From NCBI RefSeq assembly GCF_029667115.1, contig NZ_JARUIU010000006.1:1-64000 (forward strand): a DNA stretch of 64,000 nucleotides. Direction: 5' to 3'. A program made the translations under genes and the position numbers. Numbering within the stretch: the first letter of the stretch is position 1; the number at the start of each line of letters is the position of its first letter. This DNA comes from Jeotgalibacillus sp. ET6 (lineage in GTDB: Bacteria; Bacillota; Bacilli; Bacillales; Jeotgalibacillaceae). The notes beneath the pieces are model-generated. The model saw only the letters and a program-made list of their open reading frames with translations. It was not told the origin of the DNA and made no database searches. Below are positions 48,003 to 57,314 of this stretch, in pieces.

Positions 48003-49045
48003 TGGATACTAAAACATGGATCTTTAAAAATAGACCTGCCATTATGTGTTCCGGGGTAGTTGGCGGACCTTTTGAAAAGAAAAGCCCCTACACCTCTGAG
48101 TTTGATTATTGTATGGATAGTTTATGGATGGAGCAGGAAAGTTTTGAAAAAGCAAACCGCCTTTTAATTGAAGAAGCAATTGAAGTTCTTATGAAAAAAT
48201 CGGAAATTGAGCCTTCTGAGATCGATGCGCTTTTAATGGGGGATTTAATTAATCAACTTACACCAACCAGTCTTGCCGCAAGAACTCTATCTGTACCTTA
48301 CCTTGGACTATTTAGTGCATGTGCTACGTCAATGGAGGGGCTGGCCCTTTCAGCTGTTCTTGTTGATGGCGGCTACAGCGGCAAGATTGTAACGGGGGCC
48401 TCAAGTCATAATGCAGCTGTTGAAAAGCAATTTCGCTATCCGACAGAATATGGGGGACAAAAACCGCCAACCGCTCAATGGACAGTCACAGGAGCAGGAG
48501 TTGCCCTAGTTGAAAAGTACACAACCCAATCTTCACCCTTTGCTTTCATTGAAAAAGCGACAATCGGTAAAGTCGTGGATGAAGGAATTAAAGATCCTTT
48601 TAATATGGGTGCTGCGATGGCTCCGGCTGCAGCTGATGTAATCCACCGCCACCTGACACAGACCAATCAAACGCCTGATGACTTTGATCTTATAGTAACC
48701 GGAGACCTGGCATGGATTGGCCATTCCATAGCGGAAGATTTACTAAAAGAAAAAGGGTGGACGTTCAAAGAGGGACAATTCTTAGATTGTGGAAAACTTT
48801 TTTATGTGGAAAATCCGGGAATTCAAGCGGGAGCAAGCGGTCCAGCTTGTTCAGCAATGCTTCTTTACAGCCATTTTCTAAATGAACTTCAAAAAGGATC
48901 GATTAAAAAAATGCTGGCTGTAGCAACAGGCGCTCTTCTATCACCGCTTACATTTCAACAGGGAGAGTCCATTCCATGTATCGCTCATGCGGTAGAGTTA
49001 AGCAGTCCAAGTACTTATACGTTAACTAAAGGAGAGGAAATATAA
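48002..49045 (+). CDS. spoVAD: stage V sporulation protein AD (SpoVAD)
   Basis: 347-aa thiolase-fold protein on the outer face of the spore inner membrane that binds dipicolinic acid. Characteristic start ([19 protein letters not shown]), a thiolase-like [13 protein letters not shown] loop and the [15 protein letters not shown] block. ATG overlaps the spoVAC stop (TGATG); stop overlaps spoVAE (TAATG), so the three are translationally coupled. Confidence 0.94.
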   Translation: MDTKTWIFKNRPAIMCSGVVGGPFEKKSPYTSEFDYCMDSLWMEQESFEKANRLLIEEAIEVLMKKSEIEPSEIDALLMGDLINQLTPTSLAARTLSVPYLGLFSACATSMEGLALSAVLVDGGYSGKIVTGASSHNAAVEKQFRYPTEYGGQKPPTAQWTVTGAGVALVEKYTTQSSPFAFIEKATIGKVVDEGIKDPFNMGAAMAPAAADVIHRHLTQTNQTPDDFDLIVTGDLAWIGHSIAEDLLKEKGWTFKEGQFLDCGKLFYVENPGIQAGASGPACSAMLLYSHFLNELQKGSIKKMLAVATGALLSPLTFQQGESIPCIAHAVELSSPSTYTLTKGEEI

Positions 49046-49401
49046 TGTGGCCGTTCTTTTTTTGGGCTTTTGTTGTTGGCGGTTCGATCTGTGTCATTGG
49101 ACAGCTGCTAATGGATGTCGGAAAACTTACACCAGCGCATACATTAAGTGCACTGGTGGTTAGCGGTGCTGTTTTGGATGCTTTTGGATTATATGAGCCA
49201 TTAATCGATTTTGCCGGGGCGGGTGCAACGATTCCGATCACATCATTTGGAAATGCACTAATGCATGGTGCGATGCAGGAAGCAGAGAAGCATGGAATTG
49301 TTGGGGTTTTAACGGGGATGTTTCAGGTAACTTCCGCCGGGATATCCGCTGCTATTATATTTGGATTTATCGGCGCATTGTTATTTAAACCGAAAGGATA
49401 A
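49045..49401 (+). CDS. spoVAE: stage V sporulation protein AE (SpoVAEb type)
   Basis: 118-aa membrane protein, paralogous to SpoVAC: about four hydrophobic segments and the shared [29 protein letters not shown] motif. It is of the Eb type (membrane component), with no soluble SpoVAEa. Last gene of the operon; spoVAA, AB, Ea and F are not present nearby. Confidence 0.92.
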   Translation: MWPFFFWAFVVGGSICVIGQLLMDVGKLTPAHTLSALVVSGAVLDAFGLYEPLIDFAGAGATIPITSFGNALMHGAMQEAEKHGIVGVLTGMFQVTSAGISAAIIFGFIGALLFKPKG

Positions 49402-49470
49402 CCGTGTGCCCACTCCCTGAAGGATTTTTTTTCATAGTATATGAAAGAAGGAAAAGGGGAGGTGAAGTTC

Positions 49471-49602
49471 ATGTTTGGTTACGGCGGTTATGGCGGTGGC
49501 TACGGTGGCTGTGGTTATGGTCATGGAGGCGGCTACTCTACATTCGTTTTAATTGTAGTCCTCTTCATCCTGTTAATTATTGTTGGTGCAAGTTTCTGCT
49601 AA
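49471..49602 (+). CDS. YjcZ-family sporulation micropeptide
   Basis: 43-aa peptide: Gly/Tyr-rich N-terminus ([15 protein letters not shown]), then one hydrophobic helix ([18 protein letters not shown]) ending in Cys. This composition is typical of the YjcZ family of short spore membrane proteins. GGGGAGGTGAAG precedes the ATG at about 8 nt, and a terminator follows. Situated between spoVAE and spoVIF. Confidence 0.85.
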   Translation: MFGYGGYGGGYGGCGYGHGGGYSTFVLIVVLFILLIIVGASFC

Positions 49603-49633
49603 ATGATAAATTTATTTATCATTAAGAATTGAT

Positions 49634-49690
49634 TAAAAGAGCTGTCAGATTATCAGGTTCAACCTGATTTCTTTCAGTTCTTTTTTTTGT
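49634..49690 (+). terminator. terminator after YjcZ-like gene
   Basis: Outer arms AAAAGAGCTG and CAGTTCTTTT enclose an inner perfect stem ATCAGGTT-C-AACCTGAT; T8 follows. Confidence 0.78.
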
Positions 49691-49768
49691 TTCTCTGGTT
49701 TCAAAAGACACGAACCATTTTGGTTCACTTTACATATGATGTTAAAGATGATAGAGGAGGGGAATACA

Positions 49769-50032
49769 TTGAACGATGCATTTTTTAAACGTATCGAACA
49801 AAAGACAGGTGTCAGTATGGATAACGTCTTTTCATTGGCCCAATCTTTTCAAAGTGCAGATTTTAAAGATGAAAAAACTGTTCGAAACTTAATTAAGCAG
49901 GTGTCTGCAGTAGCCAATAAACCCATTACAAAAGACCTTGAGGACAAAATTGTGGAAACCATTACTGCTAAAGGGAAGTCCATTGATTTTAATACAATTT
50001 CAGACATGATGAATAAAAAGGATGGAAAATAA
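49769..50032 (+). CDS. spoVIF: stage VI sporulation protein F (SpoVIF)
   Basis: 87-aa protein matching SpoVIF (YjcC), which in B. subtilis promotes GerE activity in late coat assembly. Conserved FKRIEQKTGVSMDNVFSLAQS start, SADFKDEKTVRNLIKQV and the ending IDFNTISDMMNKK. TTG start preceded by GAGGAGGGG; an upstream in-frame ATG lacks a site. Confidence 0.88.
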   Translation: MNDAFFKRIEQKTGVSMDNVFSLAQSFQSADFKDEKTVRNLIKQVSAVANKPITKDLEDKIVETITAKGKSIDFNTISDMMNKKDGK

Positions 50033-50124
50033 AAAATGATTTGGAGAGAGTACTGCAGCGTTTATCATTTTAAAAATATGGGTAAAAAGTAAAAATGATA
50101 AATTTCTGAAGGGGGAAAAACGCT

Positions 50125-50415
50125 ATGGGTTATATAGCACCTGTAAACAACTACCAGTACCAGCAATACGCTGAACGAGATGTTATAAAAGACTATGACC
50201 CATTTTATTTAACCCCTGTACAGAGGGTCAGTCCTTACCGGTCATCAGGCGAAGAATCAGAAAACCTTCAATCGAAAGATAAGGAACTGCACGCAAACAG
50301 GACTTTACATGAAGCTGATAGCGGGACATCCAAAGTGCCAGATGAAAAGTTCTTATCCATGCATGTGATTCCGAAATATACAGGAAAAGGCAGACTGTTT
50401 AATGCCTCTGTTTAA
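50125..50415 (+). CDS. conserved hypothetical, possibly spore-related
   Basis: 96-aa hydrophilic protein with a Tyr/Gln-rich start (GYIAPVNNYQYQQYAERD) and no membrane segment. GAAGGGGG precedes the ATG. It occupies the place of small uncharacterised yjcE/yjzE-type genes between spoVIF and yjcF in B. subtilis. I do not recognise a domain; a coat-associated role is only a guess from its neighbours. Confidence 0.6.
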   Translation: MGYIAPVNNYQYQQYAERDVIKDYDPFYLTPVQRVSPYRSSGEESENLQSKDKELHANRTLHEADSGTSKVPDEKFLSMHVIPKYTGKGRLFNASV

Positions 50416-50416
50416 G

Positions 50417-50463
50417 CATAAAACAAACCTGACAGGGATGTCAGGTTTGTTTTATGTTTTTTT
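50417..50463. terminator. bidirectional terminator before yjcF
   Basis: Perfect 18-bp stem (CATAAAACAAACCTGACA, GGGA loop, TGTCAGGTTTGTTTTATG) followed by T7, shared with the convergent yjcF gene whose end it overlaps. Confidence 0.93.
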
Positions 50464-50875
50464 CCATTGATTTGTGAGGAATTCCTGCATCTAAAAATTC
50501 ATCAGAGGTTATATGGTAGCCGAGCTTTTCATAAAATAACAACGCATGGCTTTGTGCATTCAATTTTAGCCTGCCTATTCCTTTTTTCTCAGCGAATTCT
50601 TCTATTCCTTGCATTATTAAGACTCCTGCACCACTCCCGCGATGACTGGAAAGGACACAAATTCTTTCAACCTTACCTGTTTCTTCAATCATTCTGAATC
50701 TTCCGGCACCTATAGGGTGATTTTGGTCATATAATACAAAATGATCGCTTGAAGGGTCGTATTGATCGATTTCCTCTTCAACAGGAACCTGCTGTTCAGC
50801 TACAAAGACCTGTTTTCTAACAGACATTGCATCTTCCTTTTGTTGTTCAGTTGTCACATGGACGATTTGAAGCAT
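50441..50875 (-). CDS. yjcF: GNAT acetyltransferase (YjcF)
   Basis: 144-aa GNAT protein. VFVAEQQVPVEEEIDQYD near the N-terminus is typical of the YjcF/ElaA-like group, and CVLSSHRGSGAGVLIM is the acetyl-CoA motif. ATG at 50875 chosen: GGGAGTG lies about 9 nt upstream and the ATG directly abuts the yjcG stop. The frame remains open a further 32 codons into yjcG. Substrate unknown. Confidence 0.85.
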   Translation of the reverse strand: MLQIVHVTTEQQKEDAMSVRKQVFVAEQQVPVEEEIDQYDPSSDHFVLYDQNHPIGAGRFRMIEETGKVERICVLSSHRGSGAGVLIMQGIEEFAEKKGIGRLKLNAQSHALLFYEKLGYHITSDEFLDAGIPHKSMEKNIKQT

Positions 50876-50876
50876 A

Positions 50877-51395
50877 TTATTTTTCACTCCCAAGGCGAAA
50901 CGTTTCATACACCGTCCAGGAGCCATTTTCAAGCTGATATAAAAGATGGAAGCGGTCAACTGTTTCTTCAAAATTTATTCCTGCCATACGCAGTGAACCG
51001 TAAACATCAGAATGCTCATCATCCGACAGCTTTTGTGCAACTGTGATATGAGGCACGAATGAAAGTTCGGGAGCTCCTCCAAGGTCCTCTGTGTGAAGAG
51101 CTTCATGGAGTGCAAGAAGTTCAGGTGTGCTGTCCACTTTCATGTAAATGACATTATTGACGGGCTGGAAAGAACTGATTTTATATGCGCGAAGGGTAAA
51201 CGGCTTTGTATTTTGCCCGACCTCAATCAGCTTTGTTGATATAGCTGCGATTTCTTCATCCGTTGCTTCGAATGCATTTTTGATTGTAATATGCGGTGGA
51301 ATTAATGAATAGTGCGGATCATACCTTTTTCGATACGAATTCGCTAAATCCTGCAGTTTTTTGGATGGGAAAATTGCGATACCAAATTTCGTCAT
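50877..51395 (-). CDS. yjcG: 2H phosphoesterase / 2'-5' RNA ligase-like (YjcG)
   Basis: 172 aa with the two HxT/S motifs of the 2H phosphoesterase family: PPHITIK (about 35-41) and [29 protein letters not shown] is nearly identical to B. subtilis YjcG as I recall it. GAGGAGG lies 8 nt before the ATG. Middle gene of the yjcH-yjcG-yjcF set. Likely acts on cyclic phosphate RNA ends or nucleotides; not demonstrated. Confidence 0.88.
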   Translation of the reverse strand: MTKFGIAIFPSKKLQDLANSYRKRYDPHYSLIPPHITIKNAFEATDEEIAAISTKLIEVGQNTKPFTLRAYKISSFQPVNNVIYMKVDSTPELLALHEALHTEDLGGAPELSFVPHITVAQKLSDDEHSDVYGSLRMAGINFEETVDRFHLLYQLENGSWTVYETFRLGSEK

Positions 51396-51477
51396 CACTC
51401 ATGCCTCCTCTGATCTATTCTGCTGATACGTGTATACAACTTAATTATATCAAAAAGATGTGAAAGAAGCCCAAAAA

Positions 51478-52203
51478 TTAATAAGCAGTCTTTTTAAACA
51501 TCTTTGTCAGAACTCTGTTTAAGTCAGGCTGCCAAAATTTCCACGTGTGGCCTCCATCAAATTCATCGTAGAAAACCGTAAATCCCTGTTTTTCCATTTC
51601 CGAATGAAGCTCTCTGTTCGGAGTTAAAAAATCTTCTTCTGACCCGCGAGTTGTTTTTACAATGGTCTCTTCCTTGCCAATAGTATGATAAACATTTAGT
51701 AAATGCACATCTTTAAAAGACTGAGCAGCTTCAATCACCTGGTGATTAACAAGAGGCGACTGCATGATAACCCGTCCAAAGGTATGAGGGTACTGCAAAG
51801 CGGCCTTAAATGAAACAGTTCCAGCGAGAGAATCACCAATAAGAGCTCTCCCCATTCCCATTTGGTAGGTTGGGAATTCACGGTCCAGATACGGCACAAG
51901 CTCTCTGGCTAAAAAGCGAATATAAGCCTCATGCTGTTCTCCGCTCGGGTGGTACTTTCTTGATCGGTCCTGTACATCTTTGTATGGCACACCTACGATT
52001 ATGAGGTTTTCAATTTCCTCCTGCTCTAATAATGTATCTGTTAGTCTGGGGAGTCTCCCGAGCTGAAAATAATCCTTGCCATCTTGTGCAATTAATACCG
52101 TATACTTATAAAGGGGAGAATAGTTTGAAGGTAAATAAACGAGCAGTGTCATCTCTTCTTTGAGAGCTTCACTGTAAAGCGTGTGTTCATGTATGGATCC
52201 CAT
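51478..52203 (-). CDS. yjcH: esterase (YjcH, enterochelin esterase-like fold)
   Basis: 241-aa alpha/beta hydrolase. TVLIAQDGKDYFQ leads into the core, GDSLAG holds the nucleophile Ser, and FDGGHTWKFW the catalytic His; these are the signatures of the esterase D/Fes-like family. Cytoplasmic (no signal peptide). Starts the minus-strand yjcH-yjcG-yjcF set, 82 bp before yjcG. Confidence 0.86.
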   Translation of the reverse strand: MGSIHEHTLYSEALKEEMTLLVYLPSNYSPLYKYTVLIAQDGKDYFQLGRLPRLTDTLLEQEEIENLIIVGVPYKDVQDRSRKYHPSGEQHEAYIRFLARELVPYLDREFPTYQMGMGRALIGDSLAGTVSFKAALQYPHTFGRVIMQSPLVNHQVIEAAQSFKDVHLLNVYHTIGKEETIVKTTRGSEEDFLTPNRELHSEMEKQGFTVFYDEFDGGHTWKFWQPDLNRVLTKMFKKTAY

Positions 52204-52329
52204 GTTTGTTCCTCCGTTTCAAGATCAGTAAGTTTTGAAGCGTTTGCAGATAAATTGTATCATAACATTTTGTGATTTTAATTGTGAAATACTTTAACCT
52301 GGTTTGATAAAAGGTAAGGAGGAAGACCA

Positions 52330-52875
52330 ATGTCAGTCGAAAGAGTTCATTCCCATGTGGTAACAGAAGCTGCAAAAAACTGCTTGACAGAGCGCGGCGT
52401 CACAATTTCTGATATTGCTGAAATTGTCATGCAAATGCAGGGACCATATAATAGCAAATTAACAATTGAGGAATGTGTGGACAGTGTAGAAAAAGTCCTC
52501 TTAAAAAGAGAAATCCAGCACGCATTACTGGTTGGGGTGGAATTAGATAAGCTCGCTGAACAGAAAAAATTGTCAGAGCCTCTTCAATCCATAGTAGAAG
52601 CAGATGAAGGGTTATTTGGAGTGGATGAAACAATTGCCCTGGGCGCTTCATTAGGGTATGGGAGCATTGCGGTCACTACGTTTGGCCATTTAGACAAAAA
52701 TAAAATCGGCATCATTGCCAAACTGGATACAAAAGTGGGAGGCGGTGTGCACACATTTCTAGACGATATGATTGCCAGCATAGCAGCGAATGCATCTTCA
52801 CGTCTCGCTCATCGATTAAGGGATATGGAAGAAAACCTTCCACCAGAGGAGCGGAGAATAATTGAAGATGAATAA
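52330..52875 (+). CDS. phosphatidylglycerophosphatase A family protein (YutG-like)
   Basis: 181-aa soluble PgpA-domain protein. GVTISDIAEIVMQMQGPYNSKLT, the central EADEGLFGVDETIALGASLGYGSIAVTTFGHLDK and THTFLDDMIASIAANASSRLAHR-type ending match B. subtilis YutG and relatives. Unlike the proteobacterial enzyme it has no membrane helices. Dephosphorylation of phosphatidylglycerol phosphate is inferred from the family. Own AAGGAGGA site, single gene. The C-terminus carries a short acidic tail. Confidence 0.83.
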   Translation: MSVERVHSHVVTEAAKNCLTERGVTISDIAEIVMQMQGPYNSKLTIEECVDSVEKVLLKREIQHALLVGVELDKLAEQKKLSEPLQSIVEADEGLFGVDETIALGASLGYGSIAVTTFGHLDKNKIGIIAKLDTKVGGGVHTFLDDMIASIAANASSRLAHRLRDMEENLPPEERRIIEDE

Positions 52876-53099
52876 AAGCAGACGGTCATGCACATTCTAT
52901 GCAGACCTCTGCTGCAGCTTAATCCCCATTCATGTATTGTTAATTATGTTACGCTCACCCTTCATGTAGAAAAAAGGTTGATATAGTTGCGTTTAAAGGG
53001 TGATCCATAGGAGCGCCCTTTAATCAATTTGACAAGAATGTAACATTTCGTGATAAAATAGTATACGTATTAATGGAATTTTATAAGGGGGGCGACATT

Positions 53100-54080
53100 T
53101 TGAAAAAAAGTAAATATTATTTGTTTATGGTCATGCTGCTTGCTGTATCCATGATTTTGGCTGCTTGCGGCGGAGATGACAGCGGCGACGGCGGAGGAGA
53201 AAGTGAAGAACCCGATATTCTTGGACTGGCTACCGGCGGAACGGGCGGTACATATTATCCGCTTGGCGGAACGTTTGCAAACTTAATTAGCGATGAAACA
53301 GGAATTGATACGGATGCTGTAACATCCAATGCGTCTGCTGAGAACATGGCGATGATTGACAATAATCAAGCCGAGATTGCTTTTGTACAGACCGATATTG
53401 CTTCCTACGCGGTTGAGGGAACGCAGATGTTTGATGCTCCAATTGAGAAAATCAGAGGACTAGCCACACTATATCCTGAAACAATTCAGATTGTTACAAC
53501 TGCTGATTCAGGAATTGAATCCGTAGAAGATCTTGCCGGCATGACAGTGTCAGTTGGTGAATCAGGTTCTGGAACACGACTAAATGCAGAACAAATTCTT
53601 GAAATCCACGATATGACCTTTGAGGATATGGATATTCAAAACCTTTCATTTGATGATTCCACTACCGGGATTCAAGATGGCTCAATTGATGCAGCATTTA
53701 TTACAGGCGGAACGCCGACTGGTGCAGTTGAAGGCCTGGCTGCTCAAGTAGATGTAGTCATTGTACCGATTGAGCAGGAGAAAGCACAGGAATTAATGGA
53801 AGCTTATTCTTTTTATTCCGAAGATGAAGTGCCAGTAGATACGTATGGTCTGACTTCAGCGGTTCCTACAGTCGCTGTGCAGGCAATGCTTGCGATTTCT
53901 GCTGACCTTTCTGATGATCTTGTTTACGATATAACAAAAAGCATCTTTGAAAACACGGATGAGATTACGCATCCAAAGGGAGAATTTATTACTGCCGATA
54001 CTGCACTTCAGGGAATTGGCATAGAGGTTCACCCTGGAGCTCAGCGTTACTTTGATGAGCAGGGTGTAGAAGCAGAATAA
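53100..54080 (+). CDS. TAXI-family TRAP transporter solute-binding lipoprotein
   Basis: 326-aa lipoprotein: signal peptide with LAAC (Cys23), acidic Gly/Asp/Glu linker (24-40), then the TAXI fold opening GLATGGTGGTYYPLGGTFANL. ATGGTG-type and QTDIASYAV motifs are typical of the glutamate-related TAXI receptors, but the ligand cannot be read. TTG start, preceded by AAGGGGGG. Followed by a hairpin and then the DUF1850 and fused permease genes: a complete TAXI-TRAP system. Confidence 0.9.
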   Translation: MKKSKYYLFMVMLLAVSMILAACGGDDSGDGGGESEEPDILGLATGGTGGTYYPLGGTFANLISDETGIDTDAVTSNASAENMAMIDNNQAEIAFVQTDIASYAVEGTQMFDAPIEKIRGLATLYPETIQIVTTADSGIESVEDLAGMTVSVGESGSGTRLNAEQILEIHDMTFEDMDIQNLSFDDSTTGIQDGSIDAAFITGGTPTGAVEGLAAQVDVVIVPIEQEKAQELMEAYSFYSEDEVPVDTYGLTSAVPTVAVQAMLAISADLSDDLVYDITKSIFENTDEITHPKGEFITADTALQGIGIEVHPGAQRYFDEQGVEAE

Positions 54081-54094
54081 CCGTACGGAAGATC

Positions 54095-54119
54095 AAACAG
54101 GTCCAATTTGGGCCTGTTT
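54095..54119 (+). terminator. intercistronic hairpin after the TAXI binding-protein gene
   Basis: AAACAGGTCC-AATTT-GGGCCTGTTT, a 10-bp stem with one G-T wobble and a weak U-tract; probably a partial terminator that favours the receptor over the permease. Confidence 0.7.
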
Positions 54120-54145
54120 GTTAATTGTTATGGAGATGGTTTAAG

Positions 54146-54688
54146 ATGATTGCAGAAAAAAAGAATGCAAAACAAAAAATAATATGGCGTATCCTCTGTT
54201 TAGCACTTATACTGTTTTTATTAATCGCCATTGCTTTCCCTGCAAAAAAAGCCATAACCTTTCAGGATCTTCGTTCAGAAGAGATTCTTGCCTATCTCCC
54301 GGTACAAGATCATCAAGCATTTCAACTCGAATATACCCATTCCATCCATAAATCCACTGTTATTGACACCTACTTCGTTTTACCTGATGATCAAATTCAG
54401 CAGACGGAACTTCAATTTGAAGATACGGCGATAGGAATGCCTTCAAATGCCATGTATGAAGGGGAGATATTCTCAGAGAAAGATGGTTACTATTTGATTG
54501 AAAATATGAACCGGATTTTTCCGTCTATCACGTTAAGGACAAGCCAGGTCGTCATCAGCCACAAAATCAACACCAATGGAAAAAGTTATGAAATGCATGA
54601 ATTTATTAAACCGGGATCCTTAATTAAAATTGAAATTAAAAACTTAACCTTGTACCAGCTGCTGAGAGGAGTGAATATGAATGGATAA
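54146..54688 (+). CDS. DUF1850 protein of the TAXI-TRAP operon
   Basis: 180 aa with one N-terminal transmembrane anchor (about 15-35) and an extracytoplasmic DUF1850 domain (FQLEYTHSIHKSTVIDTYF with the conserved HS motif). DUF1850 genes are habitual partners of TAXI-TRAP permeases; an accessory role is inferred. ATG preceded by GGAGATGG. Its 3' end overlaps the permease start by 8 bp. Confidence 0.82.
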   Translation: MIAEKKNAKQKIIWRILCLALILFLLIAIAFPAKKAITFQDLRSEEILAYLPVQDHQAFQLEYTHSIHKSTVIDTYFVLPDDQIQQTELQFEDTAIGMPSNAMYEGEIFSEKDGYYLIENMNRIFPSITLRTSQVVISHKINTNGKSYEMHEFIKPGSLIKIEIKNLTLYQLLRGVNMNG

Positions 54689-56663
54689 TAAGAAAGATCA
54701 GTCTGCAGAGCAAAATAAACAGCTTACCGAAAAAGAACAAAAAGAGCTTTTAGCGAAATATGATCCTGAAGCAAGAACGAGGCAATATAAAGGCATCATG
54801 AACTGGATCGTCTTTATTGGCCTGGTTGCTTTTTCTGTATTTCAGATTTATGCAGCGATTACTCAATCGATTCCTAGACAAACGTTATTATCGATTCACC
54901 TTGGTTTTGCCCTTACTTTAGTTTTCCTATTGTTTCCTGCGATAAAAAATCCTAAGAAAAAGAAAAACAATTTGCCATGGTATGATGCACTATTAGCACT
55001 AATGTCGATTTGGGTGGGAAGCTACTATCCATTAAATGAGGAACGGATTGTAAATACGATTGGCACGATTACACCGATGGAATTCTGGACTGGACTTATT
55101 GCAATTCTTCTTGTGCTTGAAGCGACAAGAAGAGCAGTAGGGCTGCCAATCACTGTCATCGCTTCCCTGTTTTTGGCGTATGCCTATTTTGGCAGGTCCA
55201 TGCCTGGTTTTCTTCGACATAGAGGTTTGGACCTTGAAAACATGGTTAATACAATGTTTATTTCATCGGAAGGAATTTTCGGCACCCCGCTCTATGTGTC
55301 AGCAACCTTTATCTTTTTATTCCTGCTGTTTGGGGCTTTCTTAGTGAAAACCGGGATAGGTCAGTATTTTAATGACCTCGCTGTTGCTTTTGCCGGTAAA
55401 CGTGTTGGCGGACCAGCAAAGGTAGCAATCTTTTCGAGTGCTATGCAAGGAACGATAAGCGGAAGCTCTGTAGCAAACGTTGTAACATCAGGTTCGTTTA
55501 CGATTCCTATGATGAAGCGTCTTGGCTACCGGAAGGAATTCGCAGGAGGAGTGGAAGCAGCTGCTTCTACCGGCGGTCAGCTTATGCCTCCAATCATGGG
55601 GGCGGCGGCGTTTCTGATGGTGGAATTCATCGGCGGCGTCACGTACTGGGAAATTGCCAAAGCGGCAACCATTCCTGCTCTGCTATATTTTGCAGGGATT
55701 TGGATTATCACACACTTTGAAGCTAAAAGAATTGGTCTGACCGGGCTGCCGGATAAAGATATACCAAAAAAATCTGTGGTACTTAAAAAGATTTATTTGT
55801 TAACACCCATTTTTGCGGTAGTATTCTTGCTGCTTGACGGAAACTCTATTATCCGGGCAGCTTTATATTCTATTGTAATTACAATTTTAGTCAGCTTAAT
55901 TAGAAAAGATACGAGAATTAATATTAAAAAGTTCATTGAGGGACTTGCTGATGGTGCAAGAACAGCCTTGTCTGTTGCTGTGGCAACCGCCTGTGCCGGT
56001 CTGATCGTAGGAGTTGTTACGAGAACTGGTCTTGGTCTTAAACTGGCAAACGGTTTGGTGGACTTATCCGGTGGAATCCTGCTGCTCACGCTCTTCTTTA
56101 CCATGATCGCAGCGATTATTCTTGGAATGGGCTCACCGACGACAGCCAACTATGTCATTACAGCAACCATCGCAGCACCTGCGTTGATTCTGCTGGATGT
56201 ACCGCCGCTGGCTGCACATCTATTTGTTTTCTACTTCGGCATCGTAGCCGACATTACACCGCCAGTGGCACTGGCTGCCTTCGCAGCGGCAGGGGTCTCA
56301 GGAGGAGAGCCGATACGAACCGGGGTAAATGCGGCGAAGCTAGCCATTGGCGCCTTTATTATTCCGTATATGTTCGTTCTTTCTCCACAGCTTTTATTGA
56401 TCGATACAAATGCTGTTGAAATTTCAATTTCAGTCATCACAGCATTAGCAGGTATGACGGCAATAGGAGCTGCCGTTATTGGCTACTGGTACCGCCCCGT
56501 CCATCCTGTGGAGCGTCTGCTGGCAGCTGCCGCCGGACTAATGCTGGTTTACCCTGAAGGCATTACCGATATTTTAGGCGCAGTTTTGTTTATTGCCTTG
56601 CTTGTTCTGCAATTTGTATGGAAACGGAAGGATCCTGCGAAAATGCAGACAGCTCAAGCGTAA
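54681..56663 (+). CDS. TRAP transporter fused permease (DctQM, TAXI type)
   Basis: 660-aa fused small and large permease: charged N-terminus, about four helices of the DctQ part, then the DctM part with SAMQGTISGSSVANVVTSG, AAASTGGQLMPPIMGAAAF and GMGSPTTANYVI, the repeated motifs of the Na+-driven elevator domain. Na+ coupling fits a salt-adapted host. Overlaps the DUF1850 gene by 8 bp. A repeat copy follows the stop. Confidence 0.92.
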   Translation: MDNKKDQSAEQNKQLTEKEQKELLAKYDPEARTRQYKGIMNWIVFIGLVAFSVFQIYAAITQSIPRQTLLSIHLGFALTLVFLLFPAIKNPKKKKNNLPWYDALLALMSIWVGSYYPLNEERIVNTIGTITPMEFWTGLIAILLVLEATRRAVGLPITVIASLFLAYAYFGRSMPGFLRHRGLDLENMVNTMFISSEGIFGTPLYVSATFIFLFLLFGAFLVKTGIGQYFNDLAVAFAGKRVGGPAKVAIFSSAMQGTISGSSVANVVTSGSFTIPMMKRLGYRKEFAGGVEAAASTGGQLMPPIMGAAAFLMVEFIGGVTYWEIAKAATIPALLYFAGIWIITHFEAKRIGLTGLPDKDIPKKSVVLKKIYLLTPIFAVVFLLLDGNSIIRAALYSIVITILVSLIRKDTRINIKKFIEGLADGARTALSVAVATACAGLIVGVVTRTGLGLKLANGLVDLSGGILLLTLFFTMIAAIILGMGSPTTANYVITATIAAPALILLDVPPLAAHLFVFYFGIVADITPPVALAAFAAAGVSGGEPIRTGVNAAKLAIGAFIIPYMFVLSPQLLLIDTNAVEISISVITALAGMTAIGAAVIGYWYRPVHPVERLLAAAAGLMLVYPEGITDILGAVLFIALLVLQFVWKRKDPAKMQTAQA

Positions 56664-56681
56664 GTATGAGTTTATAGACGA

Positions 56682-56912
56682 GATGAATAAACAAAACTCA
56701 AAAAAGTTTAAAAAATGAGAACATATTTTTTTATGGATGAGGTTAACGGAGTGAAAGGTGCCGGCTCCTGCAGGATGTAGCGGCAAGCTGAGCCTTTACA
56801 GGGCAAGGTCCTAAAAAGGCTCAGCGCCGTCCCTGCGGAAAGGGTACGCCTGAAGCGTAGCCGAACCGTTCAAAGAGCTTGAGACACGCTTTTGGTCCCA
56901 GGCTCTTTCTTT
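56682..56912 (+). repeat. dispersed repeat, full copy
   Basis: After the TRAP permease. Left end partly decayed (ATAAACAAAACTC), right hairpin GAGCTTGAGACACGCTTTTGGTCCCAGGCTC. Confidence 0.87.
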
Positions 56913-57020
56913 TTATTATGAGATTTATTATTGACGTAATGAAAAATCTATCATAAAATAGTATTTGTCATCACCATGTGCAAACAGATAAAAAGTAATT
57001 GTTTGCCTGCTAAATAGCAA

Positions 57021-57092
57021 GATCTGATAGTTCAGCGGGAGAATACGTCCTTGACAGGGACGGGGTCGGGGGTTCGAATCCCTCTCAGATCA
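57021..57092 (+). tRNA. tRNA-Val (anticodon GAC)
   Basis: 72-nt cloverleaf drawn by hand: acceptor GATCTGA/TCAGATC (7 bp), D stem GTTC/GAAT with a 7-nt loop, anticodon stem CGTCC/GGACG with loop TTGACAG (GAC, reading GUC), 5-nt variable loop, T stem GGGGG/CCCTC with loop TTCGAAT, discriminator A. CCA is not encoded. It stands alone, not in a tRNA or rRNA cluster, followed by its own terminator. Confidence 0.88.
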
Positions 57093-57097
57093 TTCCC

Positions 57098-57131
57098 AAA
57101 GTGCATCCCTTAAAAAGGGATGCACTTTTTT
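57098..57131 (+). terminator. terminator after tRNA-Val
   Basis: AAAGTGCATCCCT-TAAAA-AGGGATGCACTTT followed by T's, 5 nt past the tRNA. Confidence 0.92.
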
Positions 57132-57314
57132 GTTTATATTGTATTTTTAAACTGTACTTTTTTTGGGTGGAAAAACTGAATAAGAAAAAAGTCCCTATTT
57201 TAATTGGTAATTAAAGCTATATATGTTAAATAAGGACTTTGTAATCAGAGTATTAAAATGACTTCCGGGTAAACACTGATTAAGACAAAATATTATTCAA
57301 ATGGAGGTTTTACT

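Noticed and set aside
49404-49625. 73-codon frame rich in Arg and Trp after spoVAE
   Set aside because: Out-of-frame reading of the Gly/Tyr-rich YjcZ-like gene at 49471-49602, which has the good ribosome-binding site.
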